DNA of 64,000 bases from NCBI GenBank assembly GCA_004123355.1, contig SCHM01000002.1, positions 11,071,569-11,135,568 of the forward strand, read 5' to 3'. Each line of letters opens with the position of its first letter. Position 1 is the stretch's first letter. Shown here in pieces: positions 38,444-49,885 of the stretch. The position numbers and the translations under genes are program-made. The notes below the pieces were generated by a model that ran no database searches, was not told the origin of the DNA, and was given only the letters and a program-made list of their open reading frames with translations. Source of the stretch: Amphirosellinia nigrospora. Its lineage: Eukaryota; Ascomycota; Sordariomycetes; Xylariales; Xylariaceae.

Positions 38444-41400
38444 ATGCCTTTCCCCTATCGCTATATATGTGATCTGCTTCAGCAGCTCGATGACGAAACG
38501 CGCAGGTCGCCAAGCAAACAGGCGCCCTCTGAGGCAATCGTTCAATCCTGGTTCCAACACCACCGGTCTCTCATCCATGAGCCTGGCAATGATGCCTGTG
38601 CTATTCTATCTATGCTATTACCTGAAAAGAGGACGGATCGAGTCTACAACATTCAGGCCCCGAGACTACAGAGCATTTTTGGAAAGGCCTTGATGCTAGG
38701 AGCCTCACGTGTGCTGGGGCTGCGGAGATGGACTGAGTCTGGCTCTGGTGTAGATCTAGGCGACTGTATTGAGTGCGTTTTACGGCAGACGGTAAGCTCG
38801 TCATTCCTACCCTTCCATCGTTGGCATGTATGAGGTCTTAGCCATAGCAAAACTAACCGGTCTCTAGCCTAACTCTCGCGATGACACGTCTCATCTTACC
38901 GTAGAAGAGATTGACGAGACATTGGGTCGTATAGCAGGAGCTTGCAGATTTAGCTCGCCTGCTGTTAGAGCCCTACATCAAACGTCGAAGGTGTGTGATC
39001 CAAACGCATTGTTAGCCGGCATCTATACTCGGCTTGGTTCACGGGATGCAAAATGGTTTACTAGGCTGGTCCTGAAGAATTATCAACCCGTGGTATTAAA
39101 TGCCCACGTTGTATTCCGTAACTATCACCCGCTCCTACCCCAAATGATGAAAATCAGAGAAGATTTCTCCATCGCCACTGCATTTGTACGGCATATCGAT
39201 GAGAAACTTGATGCTCCAAGCACTATTGCAAACTACCTGAAACCGCGTCTTGGGACAAAAGTTGGAAGGCAGCCTTGGTTCAAAGGAAGGAGCATGAAGA
39301 ATTGCATGGATATGGCGCAGGGTCGAGATATGATATGCGAACAGAAAATCGATGGCGAGTTGTCAGATTCATTTGACATGCGAAAGCCTCGCAATCGCAT
39401 TCAAATATTCTCCAAGATGGGAAAGATAGCACAGCGGATCGCGCTGGCTTACACAAGTCAGTTAAGACGCCTTCACTCTCCCTAAACTTCGACTAATATG
39501 GATATAGTGCTTCCGTGATTCTCTTAAGATAGGAAGTGAAAATTGCCCCTTTACCCAAGGTTGTATCCTCGAGGGGGAGCTTGTGGTCTATAGCACCAAG
39601 GTATGTCCCTAAATTTCGTTTGGAGTCCCCGTAATTAAATAAGAAAGGAACACAAAATTCTTCCGTTTCATAAGATCCGCAAACATGTATCTCGCTCAGG
39701 CTCATTTCTGGGCACTGGAAATGACTCACAGTAAGTTGTATGCAGTTGTTATCATGGGTGTAGAGCTCACATTTCGCTAGGGCGCATGACTACGAGCATC
39801 TAATGATCATATATTATGATGTTTTGTTGATTGACGACGAGTCTCTACTCGGAGTTAAGAATAGTGAACGTTTCGACGCTTGAGTGAGTTGGTGACGTGT
39901 CGAGAAGGTTACGCAGAACTTGTAACCCGAACTACTATCTCCACCTCTCGATCTTCGGCCGTACGGGCTCTGCGTGAGCTTTTCGCACAATGCATTTCTT
40001 CACGTGGTGAAGGTTTAGTATTAAAGCCTGACGAAACCTACTTCGACTTTACCACAACATCTAGACGCTACGGATGTGTAACATTAAACTAAAGAAGCAA
40101 TATATTCAAGGATGGGGCGATGTTGGAGACTTTGCGGTCGTGGGCGCTTCATACGATGCAGCAAAAGCCAGAGAGTACAGGGTACCCAACGTGAAGTGGA
40201 CACACTTTTTTATAGGGTGCTTGGAAAACAAAGATCAAGCAAGGGCAAAAACCGAGATTCCCCGGTTTCGGGTAACGAATATCGTTGAGCTCAGCGGACC
40301 AACATTATCGACATTTTGGGCCCAACGAAGTCCAATATCGTGCCGTACGAAGAAAACACCTTCATTCAGTTGGACTATCGCGGGCGTTTTCTGACTAAGA
40401 AGCCAACGGTTGTATTTCCAGCACCCTTGGTTTTCGATATGCGTTGTTTCAACTTTGACAAGGAGCCGAACACCAATTTCTGGAGTATGCGATTTCCGCA
40501 GGTTGATAAAGTACATCACGATAGATCATACCTAGATACCGTCACATTTTCGAGTTGCAGGAAATAGCCGAAGCAGCAACGAACGTTCCGGACGAAGAAG
40601 ATAGCCAAGAGATGCGGGAATGGGTGAATGCTCTGGAAAAAATGGACCGTGGAAAGTTCCCAATCGATGTCCTAAGCCAAGCGACCAGCTGTTCCGATTT
40701 TCTTCCTTCACCTGCATCAACAGTATCATCTCAATCGACTCCCCGACAATCCCAACACGCCTTCCCCACGCCGCCAAGGTCCTCAGCCGTTGAACTTGTA
40801 GCAGCTTCAGTGGGGATCGAACCTACCAGTTCAACAAGATTAGTTGCGAACCACGGTAAACGACGGGTAAGTGATTGGTTGGGATCAAGCCATGCTGTAA
40901 AGCGGCGTCGCACGCAATCTGGCATATCCTCGGTGAACTCGTCGCAGCAAAGTACACCAACAGATTCCTCGTTTGGTCACACACAACACCGGGAGCCCCT
41001 TAGCCAGCTTGACCCAAATACGCACCGGGCAGGAGTTGAGAGTCTTGCAGTTGACTCCTCATTGTCAACTCCGTCGCTACAGGACAATATTGACCTTGCC
41101 GCCGTGAAAGTTGCCCCCTCGTCACCTGCTGCGTATTATACGGCATCAGAGATGGTGTCTTCGTCACCCAATGGGGACATTGGGACCCGACAAACTTCAT
41201 TGACACCCGGGAGCCCAAGTAAGGCGAATAAGAGGTATCCTACATGTTGTTCTATTGCTGGCCACGAATGCGTCCTTGCCAGCTGCTCTATTCTACTATC
41301 TCCCTGTATATCGAGTTACGCCTGGATCACAGAAGATTTGCTAAGACGTCACGGTATCGTTGACCCTCTTCTTGACCCGCGTGTATGGAGAAACGGGGAT

Positions 41401-41777
41401 CCGTATATGAGCACGTGCGGAAGCGTAGGTAGTTTCGAATGCGGGCCGACTGCCACAGCTACGTCTATGTCCACAAGAAGGCGGCGCATCCGCAAGATCT
41501 GCCTCGTCGAATCACGGCGAAGGGAGGCGACAAAGGCCTTCCTACAGAAAATCAAGGATGTTGACCTGAGAAGAAAAGATGGGGACGGGAATGGATTACC
41601 GTCTATGACTGGAGGGTTCTAGAGTCCATCACGAAGCAGGAGGAGGACAAGTCATTGAAAGAGACCGATCCTTGGAGACGGTTTTACGTGGAATTGTATA
41701 GGCGGATGCATAGCGCTGGTTTTTTTCGCCTGATTGAATTCATTACAGGCGTATTACGATACCACGGTCCAACATAG
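38444..41777 (+). CDS. ATP-dependent DNA ligase, LIG4-like fungal group
   Basis: N-terminal ligase domain from MPFPYRYICDLLQQLDDETR; an intron at 38792-38867 (branch CTAAC) joins it to LTVEEIDETLGRIAGACRFS. The nucleotidyl-transferase motif EQKIDGE (KxDG, the lysine that takes AMP) is near 39350. ILEGELVVYS (motif III) follows near 39570-39600, then FHKIRKHVSRSGSFLG, MIIYYDVLLIDDESL (motif IIIa), GEGLVLKP (motif IV, 40008-40032) and IKLKKQYIQGWGDVGDFAVVG (motif V). A Ser/Pro-rich linker leads to a conserved end (VYDWRVLESI...DPWRRFY). No BRCT repeat is visible, unlike true Lig4. Frame slips occur near 39357-39405, 39870, 40065, 40290, 40550 and 41590, each one or two bases, with motifs preserved on both sides. 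One more slip would end the protein at 41701 instead of 41777. Confidence 0.8.
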
Positions 41778-42754
41778 CATAGCATAGAATTATAAACGCA
41801 CCTGCAAGCCAGGCAGCAACTGAGTCAATCTAGTACAAGAAGCATATATCTTCGAGCACTCGGAAATTCACTGCGTAGTCTTCTCTCCAATCTGTAATTG
41901 ACGTTGCAGCCTATTTATGCTACAGTAGTGCTTGACATAGTGATGTTGCGTTAAAGGAATATCAAAGAGAGACATCAATCTTACATTTTGACCGGTTGGG
42001 TTACAGTCTATTCTTTGGAGTCCTAGAATCATCTTACTTTTTACAAGATTTTCTAGGCAGTGTTTTAAATGGTCACATTCGAATATAACACCTTATGCAA
42101 GGGCTGATACGTATACTTGACTTGTGAATAATCCCATATAGCGTCTTGTCTCCTATTCGGTCACGGTAGGAGGTCTACACTTACAGTCTCGAAAACAAAC
42201 TACAGCGCTACACCTATGCCGCCAAAATGTTGAATATTTTACAGGCGACTAACTTCATGGCTGCAGTCATTTATATATATAATGCTAATGCTTGGATTAT
42301 AGCCACCTTGCTGACCTTGCTTTGATATAGCTGTCCCCTGAGAACATGCAACCATAGGTAAGCCGGGAGGCGAAGAGTGACATATAATCTCGCGCTCGTA
42401 TGACTACGTGCAACGCTCCTATAAAGGACACTTCCTGAATCCAGAAATTTAATCACCCCCCTTATGCACGTTGGGGCAGAATAACGTCGTCCAATTACTA
42501 CATAATGCTACCCGCCAAGTCGATCCTTTGCCGTGAAAACGCAGGGGTTTCTAACGACTGCGACCCTGGACTTCGTGCTCGGTTTCACCACGGCACATCT
42601 GCCGTCTGACCCTATTGCTGACGACGAGAGCCCCCAGCCACAGTACGCGAGTCCCCAAAAGATTATTCTCATCATGTTTATACCGTCTTGATCTGTCATC
42701 TTATATAATTATAGTTTGATGTGATGATCATCGCGAACTAGTTTTTTATCTACC
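41778..42754. other. Intergenic
   Basis: AT-rich; 3' region of the ligase and promoter of the next gene. A short gcatagcatag direct repeat (~41776-41786) is seen. No gene is supported. Confidence 0.5.
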
Positions 42755-43709
42755 ATGGCAATCCCTAGCAATGAGATGGAAGTCATGACAGCCTTTCAAG
42801 GCCTCGAGGTGGCAACGCATCAGCCACAGAACTGGCATTCCACTCCGCAATCGCCCACACAACCACCGGATGTGGCCAACGCAGAGGTTTCTTCGTACTA
42901 TGCTCCTCCCATTCTTCCCAAATATGATGAACAACAACTTCAGAATCCAAGTCCCGCTGCGGTCGACCTGCCAGTCTCCGGGGAAAAGGAGAGGGATGGT
43001 AGAACCTGGATTCCCATCGCCGCGATCGCCGCTGCGGCAGCTGCGGTTATCGTGGGGGCCGCGCTGGGAGGTGGTCTCGGGTCGGCACTATCCAGCTGCC
43101 AAAAGGATCTTCAGTCATCTCGGAACGCGTATTTTGCCAACCCCTGGTTCGTAACCTTATTTATTACGGGGGACCGTTCACAATAATTAACTAACATTGT
43201 GCGTGCGCGCGGCCAGCAGCCAATGCACAAATGGCTCGACGACGCCAACACTGACGACACAGACCCTTGCCTCTGCAACCACTTGTCTAGCCACCTTCCA
43301 GACCACCGCTGGCGGCCAGATCATCAACTACGAGCCGTGCCGAGCAAGAACGTATCCACTCTCGGCGTCGACTGCGACTCGGTGCAGAAGAGTTTGCAGG
43401 TGACGAGTCAGGGAGAAGTTCTCGGCGTACTGCAACGTGGGGTTCGAGGCGGGACCGGCCGCACCGACGGGGACGGGCACTCGTCACGTTGGCCGAGATC
43501 ACCACCTTGATTGCTTATTCGCTCTCGGATTGCCTGGAGGCGTGTTCCGGGTACACGTCCAGCTCGAGGCAGCCCGGAGGAACATTGACGAAAACTGCGG
43601 ATCTGTGGTTTTCAAGACTAACCTGGCGGAGAATTATAACGCGAACTGCGTGTTGTTGAACTCTACCATTACGCACAATCCCGGGGCGGTGCTTGTGACG
43701 AGTGTATAA
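42755..43709 (+). CDS. Single-pass membrane protein with PAN/apple-like ectodomain
   Basis: Met at 42755. A Pro/Gln-rich cytoplasmic N-terminus (PILPKYDEQQLQNPSPAAV) leads to a basic junction (EKERDGRTW) and one Ala/Val/Gly-rich helix (IPIAAIAAAAAAVIVGAALG, ~43014-43075). After an intron near 43146-43216 (CTAAC branch) the ectodomain has a Thr-rich linker, then Cys-containing segments NVSTLGVDCDSVQ, VTLAEITTLIAYSLSDCLEACSGY and ENCGSVVFKTNLAENYNANC. This spacing resembles PAN-like fungal ectodomains. Frames shift near 43420, 43480 and 43570, so the single-frame readings mix. The function may be carbohydrate or protein binding at the surface; this is inference. Confidence 0.6.
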
Positions 43710-44912
43710 GCGCTACGAGAATCGATTGAGTGACGGCAGGTATGGTTATTAACAGTTAAATGCGGGGGGTGGGATAGTCCGGGACGAAGGTAGTATTAAT
43801 GAGAACAAGTAGACAATAGCACATTAATATATACTAATATCATATAAAATTTATTAAAAACTAGAAACCGCTGATGTAAAAAGAGCTTGGAAAGGTTTTC
43901 AATCCAGGATAATCCCATAGAGTCAAGGGAGAAGGATGTCAGATCGCTAGTAGGTAATTAGTAGGTAGAGTTATATAGGTAAGGGCGAGGTTACCTTGAA
44001 TTGAAAAATTAGAAAACCAGAGGCACTATGTCAGGACCTCACTATCAGGGTATGGGGTGTATATTGATATCTGTTGTTGCGCAGAGAGTCTAAGGGTCTC
44101 TGGGGGCTAGCCCCTGGCTATATACATTTAGGTCCTTTGTTCCCAGGGTCGTAAGTCCCACGGAGTCTATATGAGGCTTGGGAAGGTGAGTGTTTTGGTG
44201 TGTCAGACAAGGTATCGTAAGATCAGGAGATGCAGATGCCTTGTGACACACTATAAACCCGAAGAGTTTGTTAATTAAATACAACTCTAAGTTCTAAGCT
44301 CTTGTCACACATTTCAATCATGATTCTTACGGTAAAGGTCTAAATATCACGGATATCTACAGGGGTCAAAAAGCCATACATTATATATTTAGGCGCAAGG
44401 AAGTCTAACTACTCTATGTTCTCTATATATACAGACCTATATATAAAATCACATAATAAAAGGTTATTATAGATTGTACTCCAGCGGTCAAGGACTTAAG
44501 GCAAACTGTAGCGTGTTAGTTCTAAGACCTTGCAGACGAAGATCTTTTGGTATACGTGCCCCAGTATGAACCGTAAATAATACGGCGGGGAGCATCAAAT
44601 CATCTGCTTCGTGTTTAATATATAGACAAACCCTACGCGAATCCGCAATAAATCAACACAGTGACATCCAACAGCGACATCCGCGCCAAAGGAAGCTAAT
44701 TACCTAATTGGTCAACTACCTCGACATGAACTATACCCTGCATAAAGAGTGCGGCTGAAGAGCATGTATGACAGTCACGTGCTGTTGAACGCTCAGCCCC
44801 CAAACGATGTGCCTAAACCCCTCATTCTACGCTGCCTAAACCCGTTCTCCAACGACGGCAGCGTTTCGCATCGAAAAGCCCTTATCTTAGCTAAACAGAC
44901 AAACAAGCCATT
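43710..44912. other. AT-rich intergenic upstream of the NLR
   Basis: Visibly AT-rich, with repeated tatata stretches (43830-43860, 44380-44460). A 44140-44280 segment has only an unsupported short frame. Likely promoter of the NLR gene near its right end. Confidence 0.5.
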
Positions 44913-47900
44913 ATGCGTCTCCTCCAGCGGCAAGAGAACGGAAGCTTTACGCTGACCGACGATCTTTTCGACAAGATCCCACCTTATGCCATTCTTTCGC
45001 ACACCTGGGGAGAAGACGGTGAAGAAGTCGTCTTTCAAGATATCAAAAGTGAGGGTCAAGGGGGAAACAACTACCGACAAAAGACCGGTTATCAAAAGAT
45101 CGATTTCTGCGCGAAGTGGGCTGCTGCCGATCGCTTGCAGTATTTTTGGATCGATACTTGCTGCATCGATAAGTCGAACAGTACCGAGCTTCACGAAGCA
45201 ATCACTTCCATGTTCCGATGGTACCAGAACGCAGCCAAATGCTACGTATACTTGTCAGACGTTATAGGCAACCAGGAACAACATCAAGACACTCTATCAC
45301 AACCAGCCTGGGAATCCGCCTTTCGCAAAAGTAGATGGTTTACTAGGGATGGACGCTGCAAGAACTTCTAGCCCCACGATGTGTAGAGTTCTTTTCGAAG
45401 GACGGCTGTAACTTGGGTAGTAGACCAGTTCTGAATCGACTTTTGCATGAGGTGACTGGGATTGCCATCGATGCTCTTCATGGGGAGACGCTGTCCCAAT
45501 TCAGCATTACCGAGCGCATGTCATGGTCGCGCGGCCGGGAAACGAAGCGTAAAGAGGACAAGGCATACGCACTCTTAGGCATCTTTGATGTTTCAATATT
45601 CATTAATTATGGCGAGGGAGAAGAGCGGGCGATGGATCGACTTCGAGCAGAGATTGAACGGCGCCGGGACTCTCAACGTAAGTATAACATATTCTAAAAT
45701 GCTATCAGCCCCTATTAACGCACCTTAGGGGCGGCATATGCGAAGGAGTTTCCCTCCGTCATACCTACGATAGCAACCGAAACAAGCTCAACTAGTATGT
45801 GTGCCCCATTATAAATGAGTTCAGGCTTTGCTTACGTACTGCCAGGGAAGCGGTACGAGAGCGCCGGCAACTTCTCATGGATTCATTATCGTTTGAGAAG
45901 ATCGACGCGCGACATTCAAATATCAAATCCGCCTATGGCAAGACATGCGCATGGCTACTGAGCCATCCCGACTATATAAAATGGCTGACTCCCGCTGAGT
46001 TTCCTCAACATCATGGTTTCTTATGGATTTATGGCAAGCCTGGCGCTGGAAAGTCAACAATAATGAAATTCATATATACGCGAGCGCTAGGGAACAGTGA
46101 CACTACTATCTCATTTTTCTTCAATGCCAGAGGGGATAATCTGGAAAAGTCAACACAAGGAATGTACCGTTCACTGTTGCTTCAGTTACTAGAGAAGCTA
46201 CCGGACCTCCAAGAAGTGCTCGATCTACCTAGCCGCTTTGGTCAAGGTCATAACGACAATAGTCTATGGGAAATCGAGGTCCTCCAGAGCCTTTTATCCG
46301 CTGCTATTGACAAACTTGGACGACGGCGAGTAACGTGCTTTGTTGACGCCCTAGATGAATGTGGCGAATCGCAAGTTCGGGACATGGTCGAATACTTTGA
46401 ACACTCGGACAATCTGCTCTGGATAACGAAGGAAAGCTTTATATCTGCTTTTCAAGCCGCCATTATCCGACGATTTGCATCCAGAATGGCCAGACATTGA
46501 CGTTAGAAGATCAACCTGGTCATAGCCAAGACCTAGAGAAGTACGTTCGAAGCAAGCTTCAAGCGGGAAAAGGCAAAGACGTCCAGCCGATCAGAACTGA
46601 GCTTCTCCAAAAGGCAGCTGGCGTTTTTATGTGGGTTGTCCTCGTCGTTAACATCCTAAACGAAGAATTTCAACGGGGCCGTATCTTTGCAGTTAGGAAA
46701 AGGCTTCAAGAGACACCTGCCGAACTAAGTGAACTCTTCAAAGATATTTTGAGACGAGACAACAAAAATATGGCCGACCTATTGCTGAGCATTCAATGGA
46801 TACTTTATGCAAGGCGCCCGATGAAACCTGAAGAATTTTACTATGCAGTAGTAGCTGGACTGGATCCGACACAGGAAAATCTAGCTCAATGGGATCCCGA
46901 ACACATTACAGAAGACGATATAAACAGATTTGTTTGTAGTTCCTCTAAGGGGCTTGCTGAGATTACTAAATCAAAAGCGCGGACGGTTCAATTCATCCAC
47001 GAATCCGTACGGGATTCTTGTTGAAAGATGGAGGTATTCATGACTTATGGCCTAACCTCGGGGTAAATTTCGAAAGCCTGAGTCATGATCAACTCAAGAG
47101 ATGTTGTTACGCATATTTTCTGACGGATATCCCAAATCGCATTACAGACAACCAAGAACTCCCAAAAGCCTCTTCTGATAGAGGAAAAGATTTACGACAA
47201 CAAGTATCAAGGAAATTCCCTTTCCTTGAATATGCGACCCAGCAAGTACTCTATCATGCTAATATGGCCGCAATCGAGTTACCCCAGCACGATTTTCTAA
47301 ACTCGTTCAATCTAAGAGTCTGGATCGATCTAGATAATCTTTTTGCAAAGTTCGGAACACGTCGGCATACATTAACTGCAAGTTTTTTGTATATTCTTGC
47401 TGATAATAACTTTGCTAGGCTTATAGATAGCATTTGTTGGGACGATACTCAAGCCTACAGTGATGAGCAATACTGGTACCCCCTCTCCGCTGCTTTGGCG
47501 AATAATCACCGAGAAGCGGTTAAAGCCCTGCTACAGTTGCAAAACGGCTCAGTAGTAGATTTTAACAGAATTATTGCAATAACGAGTTCTAGAAAAGACT
47601 TTAAGGTTTATAAAGGGCAGACACCGCTGTTGTGGGCTGCTAGAAACGGAGATCAAGAGATCGTGCAGCTACTAGTCGAAAAGGGCGCCGACGTTGACTT
47701 AGAAAGTAGTTCTGGACAAACACCACTATCGTACGCTGCCGAAACGGGCATCGAGAGACCTTGCAGCTACTGATCGAAAAGGGCGCCAATATCGATTTGA
47801 AAGATAGTTTTAGTCAAACGCCGCTATGGTACGCCGCCCGAAATAGGCATCGAGAGACCTTGCAGCTACTGATCGAAAAGGGCGCCAATATCGATTCGAA

Positions 47901-49000
47901 AGATAGTTCTAGTCAAACACCGCTATCGTACGCTGCCGAAAACGGGCATCGAGAGACCTTGCAGCTACTGATCGAAAAGGGCGCCAATATCGATTTGAAA
48001 GATAGTTTTAGTCAAACGCCGCTATGGTACGCCGCCCGAAATAGGCATCGAGAGACCTTGCAGCTACTGATCGAAAAGGGCGCCAATATCGATTCGAAAG
48101 ATCGTTCTAGTCAAACACCGCTATCGTACGCTGCCGAAAACGGGCATCGAGATATCGTACAGGTACTGATCGAAAAAGGCGCCGACGTTAACTTAAAAAT
48201 AGTTCTGGACAAACACACTATCGCACGCTGCTAAAAACGGGCATCGAGATATCGTACAAGTACTGATCGAAAAGGGCGCCAACGTTGACTCAAAAAGTAG
48301 TTCTAGTCGAACACCGCTGTCGTGGGCTGCTGAAAACGGGCATCGAGAGATTGTGCAACTACTAGCCGAAAAAGGCGCTGATATCGATTTGATAAGTAAT
48401 CATTATGGTCGGACACCGCTATCATACGCTATTAAAAAAGGGCATCGAGAGATTGTGCAGCTATTGGTTGAAAAAGGCGCTAATATCGATTTGAAAAATA
48501 ATCATTATGGTAAACACCGCTATCATACGCTGCTAACAAAGGGCATCGAGAGATTGTGCAACTACTAGTCGAAAAAGGCGCTGATATCGATTTGAAAAGT
48601 AATCATTATGGTCGGACACCGCTATCATACGCTGTTGAAAAAGGGCATCGAGAGATTGTGCAGCTATTGGTTGAAAAAGGCGCTGATATTAACTCGAAAG
48701 ATAATTATGGTCAGACACCGCTATTACGCTACTGAAAAAAAACATCGAGAGATTGTGCAACTACTAGCCGAAAAAGGCGCTGATATCGATTCGAAAAGTG
48801 GTCATTCTGGTCAGACACCGCTATCATACGCTGCTAAAAACGGGCATCAAGAGATTGTGCAGCTATTAGTTGAAAAAGGCGCTGATATTAACTCGGAAGA
48901 TGATTATTATGGTGGTCGGACACCACTGCAATGGGCTGTCGAAAACAGGCATCAAGCGATTGTGCAGCTATTAGTCGAAAAAGGCGCCAACGTTGACTAG
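44913..49000 (+). CDS. HET-NACHT-ankyrin NLR (heterokaryon-incompatibility type)
   Basis: Start MRLLQRQENGSF. HET domain: PYAILSHTWG, YFWIDTCCIDKSNSTELHEA and RSRWFTR then WTLQELLAP (44980-45380), the three HET blocks. An intron at 45678-45728 separates it from a linker (LCLRTAREAVRERRQLL). NACHT: LWIYGKPGAGKSTIMKFIY (P-loop, ~46022-46080) and TCFVDALDECGES (Walker B, ~46335-46375). A helical region leads into about 14 ankyrin units of 33 residues (47610-49000), with the pattern GQTPLSYAAENGHREIVQLL and EKGADIDLK. Known family role: innate-immunity-like sensors that trigger cell death on non-self contact; the HET domain is the death effector and the repeats sense the ligand. Frame breaks are all lost bases: 45346-45348, ~46404, 47015-47016, 47742-47744, 48195-48199, ~48217, 48512-48514, and two bases near 48724. 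Stop is TAG at 48998-49000. Confidence 0.9.
47610..49000 (+). repeat. Tandem ankyrin-repeat array, 99-base units
   Basis: About 14 direct repeats of 99 bases encoding 33-residue ankyrin units. Nucleotide identity between units is high, and 47745-47942 and 47943-48140 are two 198-base (two-unit) copies that differ at one base. The last units are more diverged (NNHYG, DDYYGG insertions). Confidence 0.92.
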
Positions 49001-49885
49001 AAAGACATTTCTACCTAGTTAGATAGCACCATTATAGGCCGCCAAAAGAGATATAAAGAGATCGTGCAGCTTTGAAACCTGGCTCGAAGTCCAGCTTTCC
49101 GACTACGTGATATTTTCCATTTAAAAGATCTAGTCTTTAACCGACCTATTGCTTGAGTTGTATGAAGGAGGTACCGGCCAGGTGAAACGATGGTTTTTGT
49201 GTCAATAAACTATCTGTAGCGATTATGTGGCCTAAATAAAGAATTCTTTTGTTTTAATCAAGAAGTTACTTCAGCTACAGTTATTGATATAAAATATATA
49301 ACTAAAAACAAATATATATATAACTTGATAGGACTGCCTTAGCCTCGCAGGGTAATATTTAGCTAACTCTGTATAGGATCCGTGTGGCACTATATCACGT
49401 AGTCAAGCTATATCTGTGTAACAGAGTCACTGTAGTTAAAGGACTGAGTATCACGATAATTAAGCCCCCCAAAAATCAAGGTTGTCGCGAGGCAGGGCAC
49501 AGAGAAGGGATAAGCAAGTAGAGTACTCATGAAACTCTAATGGAATTCATTCTAACGGACTGTAGCTAGGTATATACCTGCTAACATGTGTTCGTCCGGG
49601 TGCCCGGGTGCCATCAAGTGGGCAGAAAACGTATACACTAAACCCCCAAGCAAACTAACCAACTGTTTACAACTCCTCGTACTCCTGATGCATACCGCTT
49701 AGTGCTATCGTACCGCTTCGGACCATGGCTACAGAGTACGTGCTCTACTGAACTTCTTCATCGGTTCAAAGTCCGCAGGCGGTTGGATTGGCTGTTGTCC
49801 GGGCCCGTTGTCTCCGCTTCCACGACTGATCTGGAAGCCGAGTGCATTCGTCTCATCTCAGCACATGTCTGTGAAATGACGTCTT
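49001..49885. other. AT-rich intergenic
   Basis: 3' flank of the NLR. At least one decayed ankyrin-like unit may extend to ~49075 (gccgccaaaagagatataaagagatcgtgcagc). The remainder is AT-rich without supported genes. A CGGGTGCCCGGGTGCC motif lies near 49597-49612. Confidence 0.45.

Noticed and set aside
38361-38693. Alternative plus-strand frame overlapping the ligase start
   Set aside because: Ligase-family sequence lies in the other frame from 38444.
47610-49000. CRISPR-like or centromere-like tandem array
   Set aside because: The 99-base units encode ankyrin repeats in one frame; there are no spacers.
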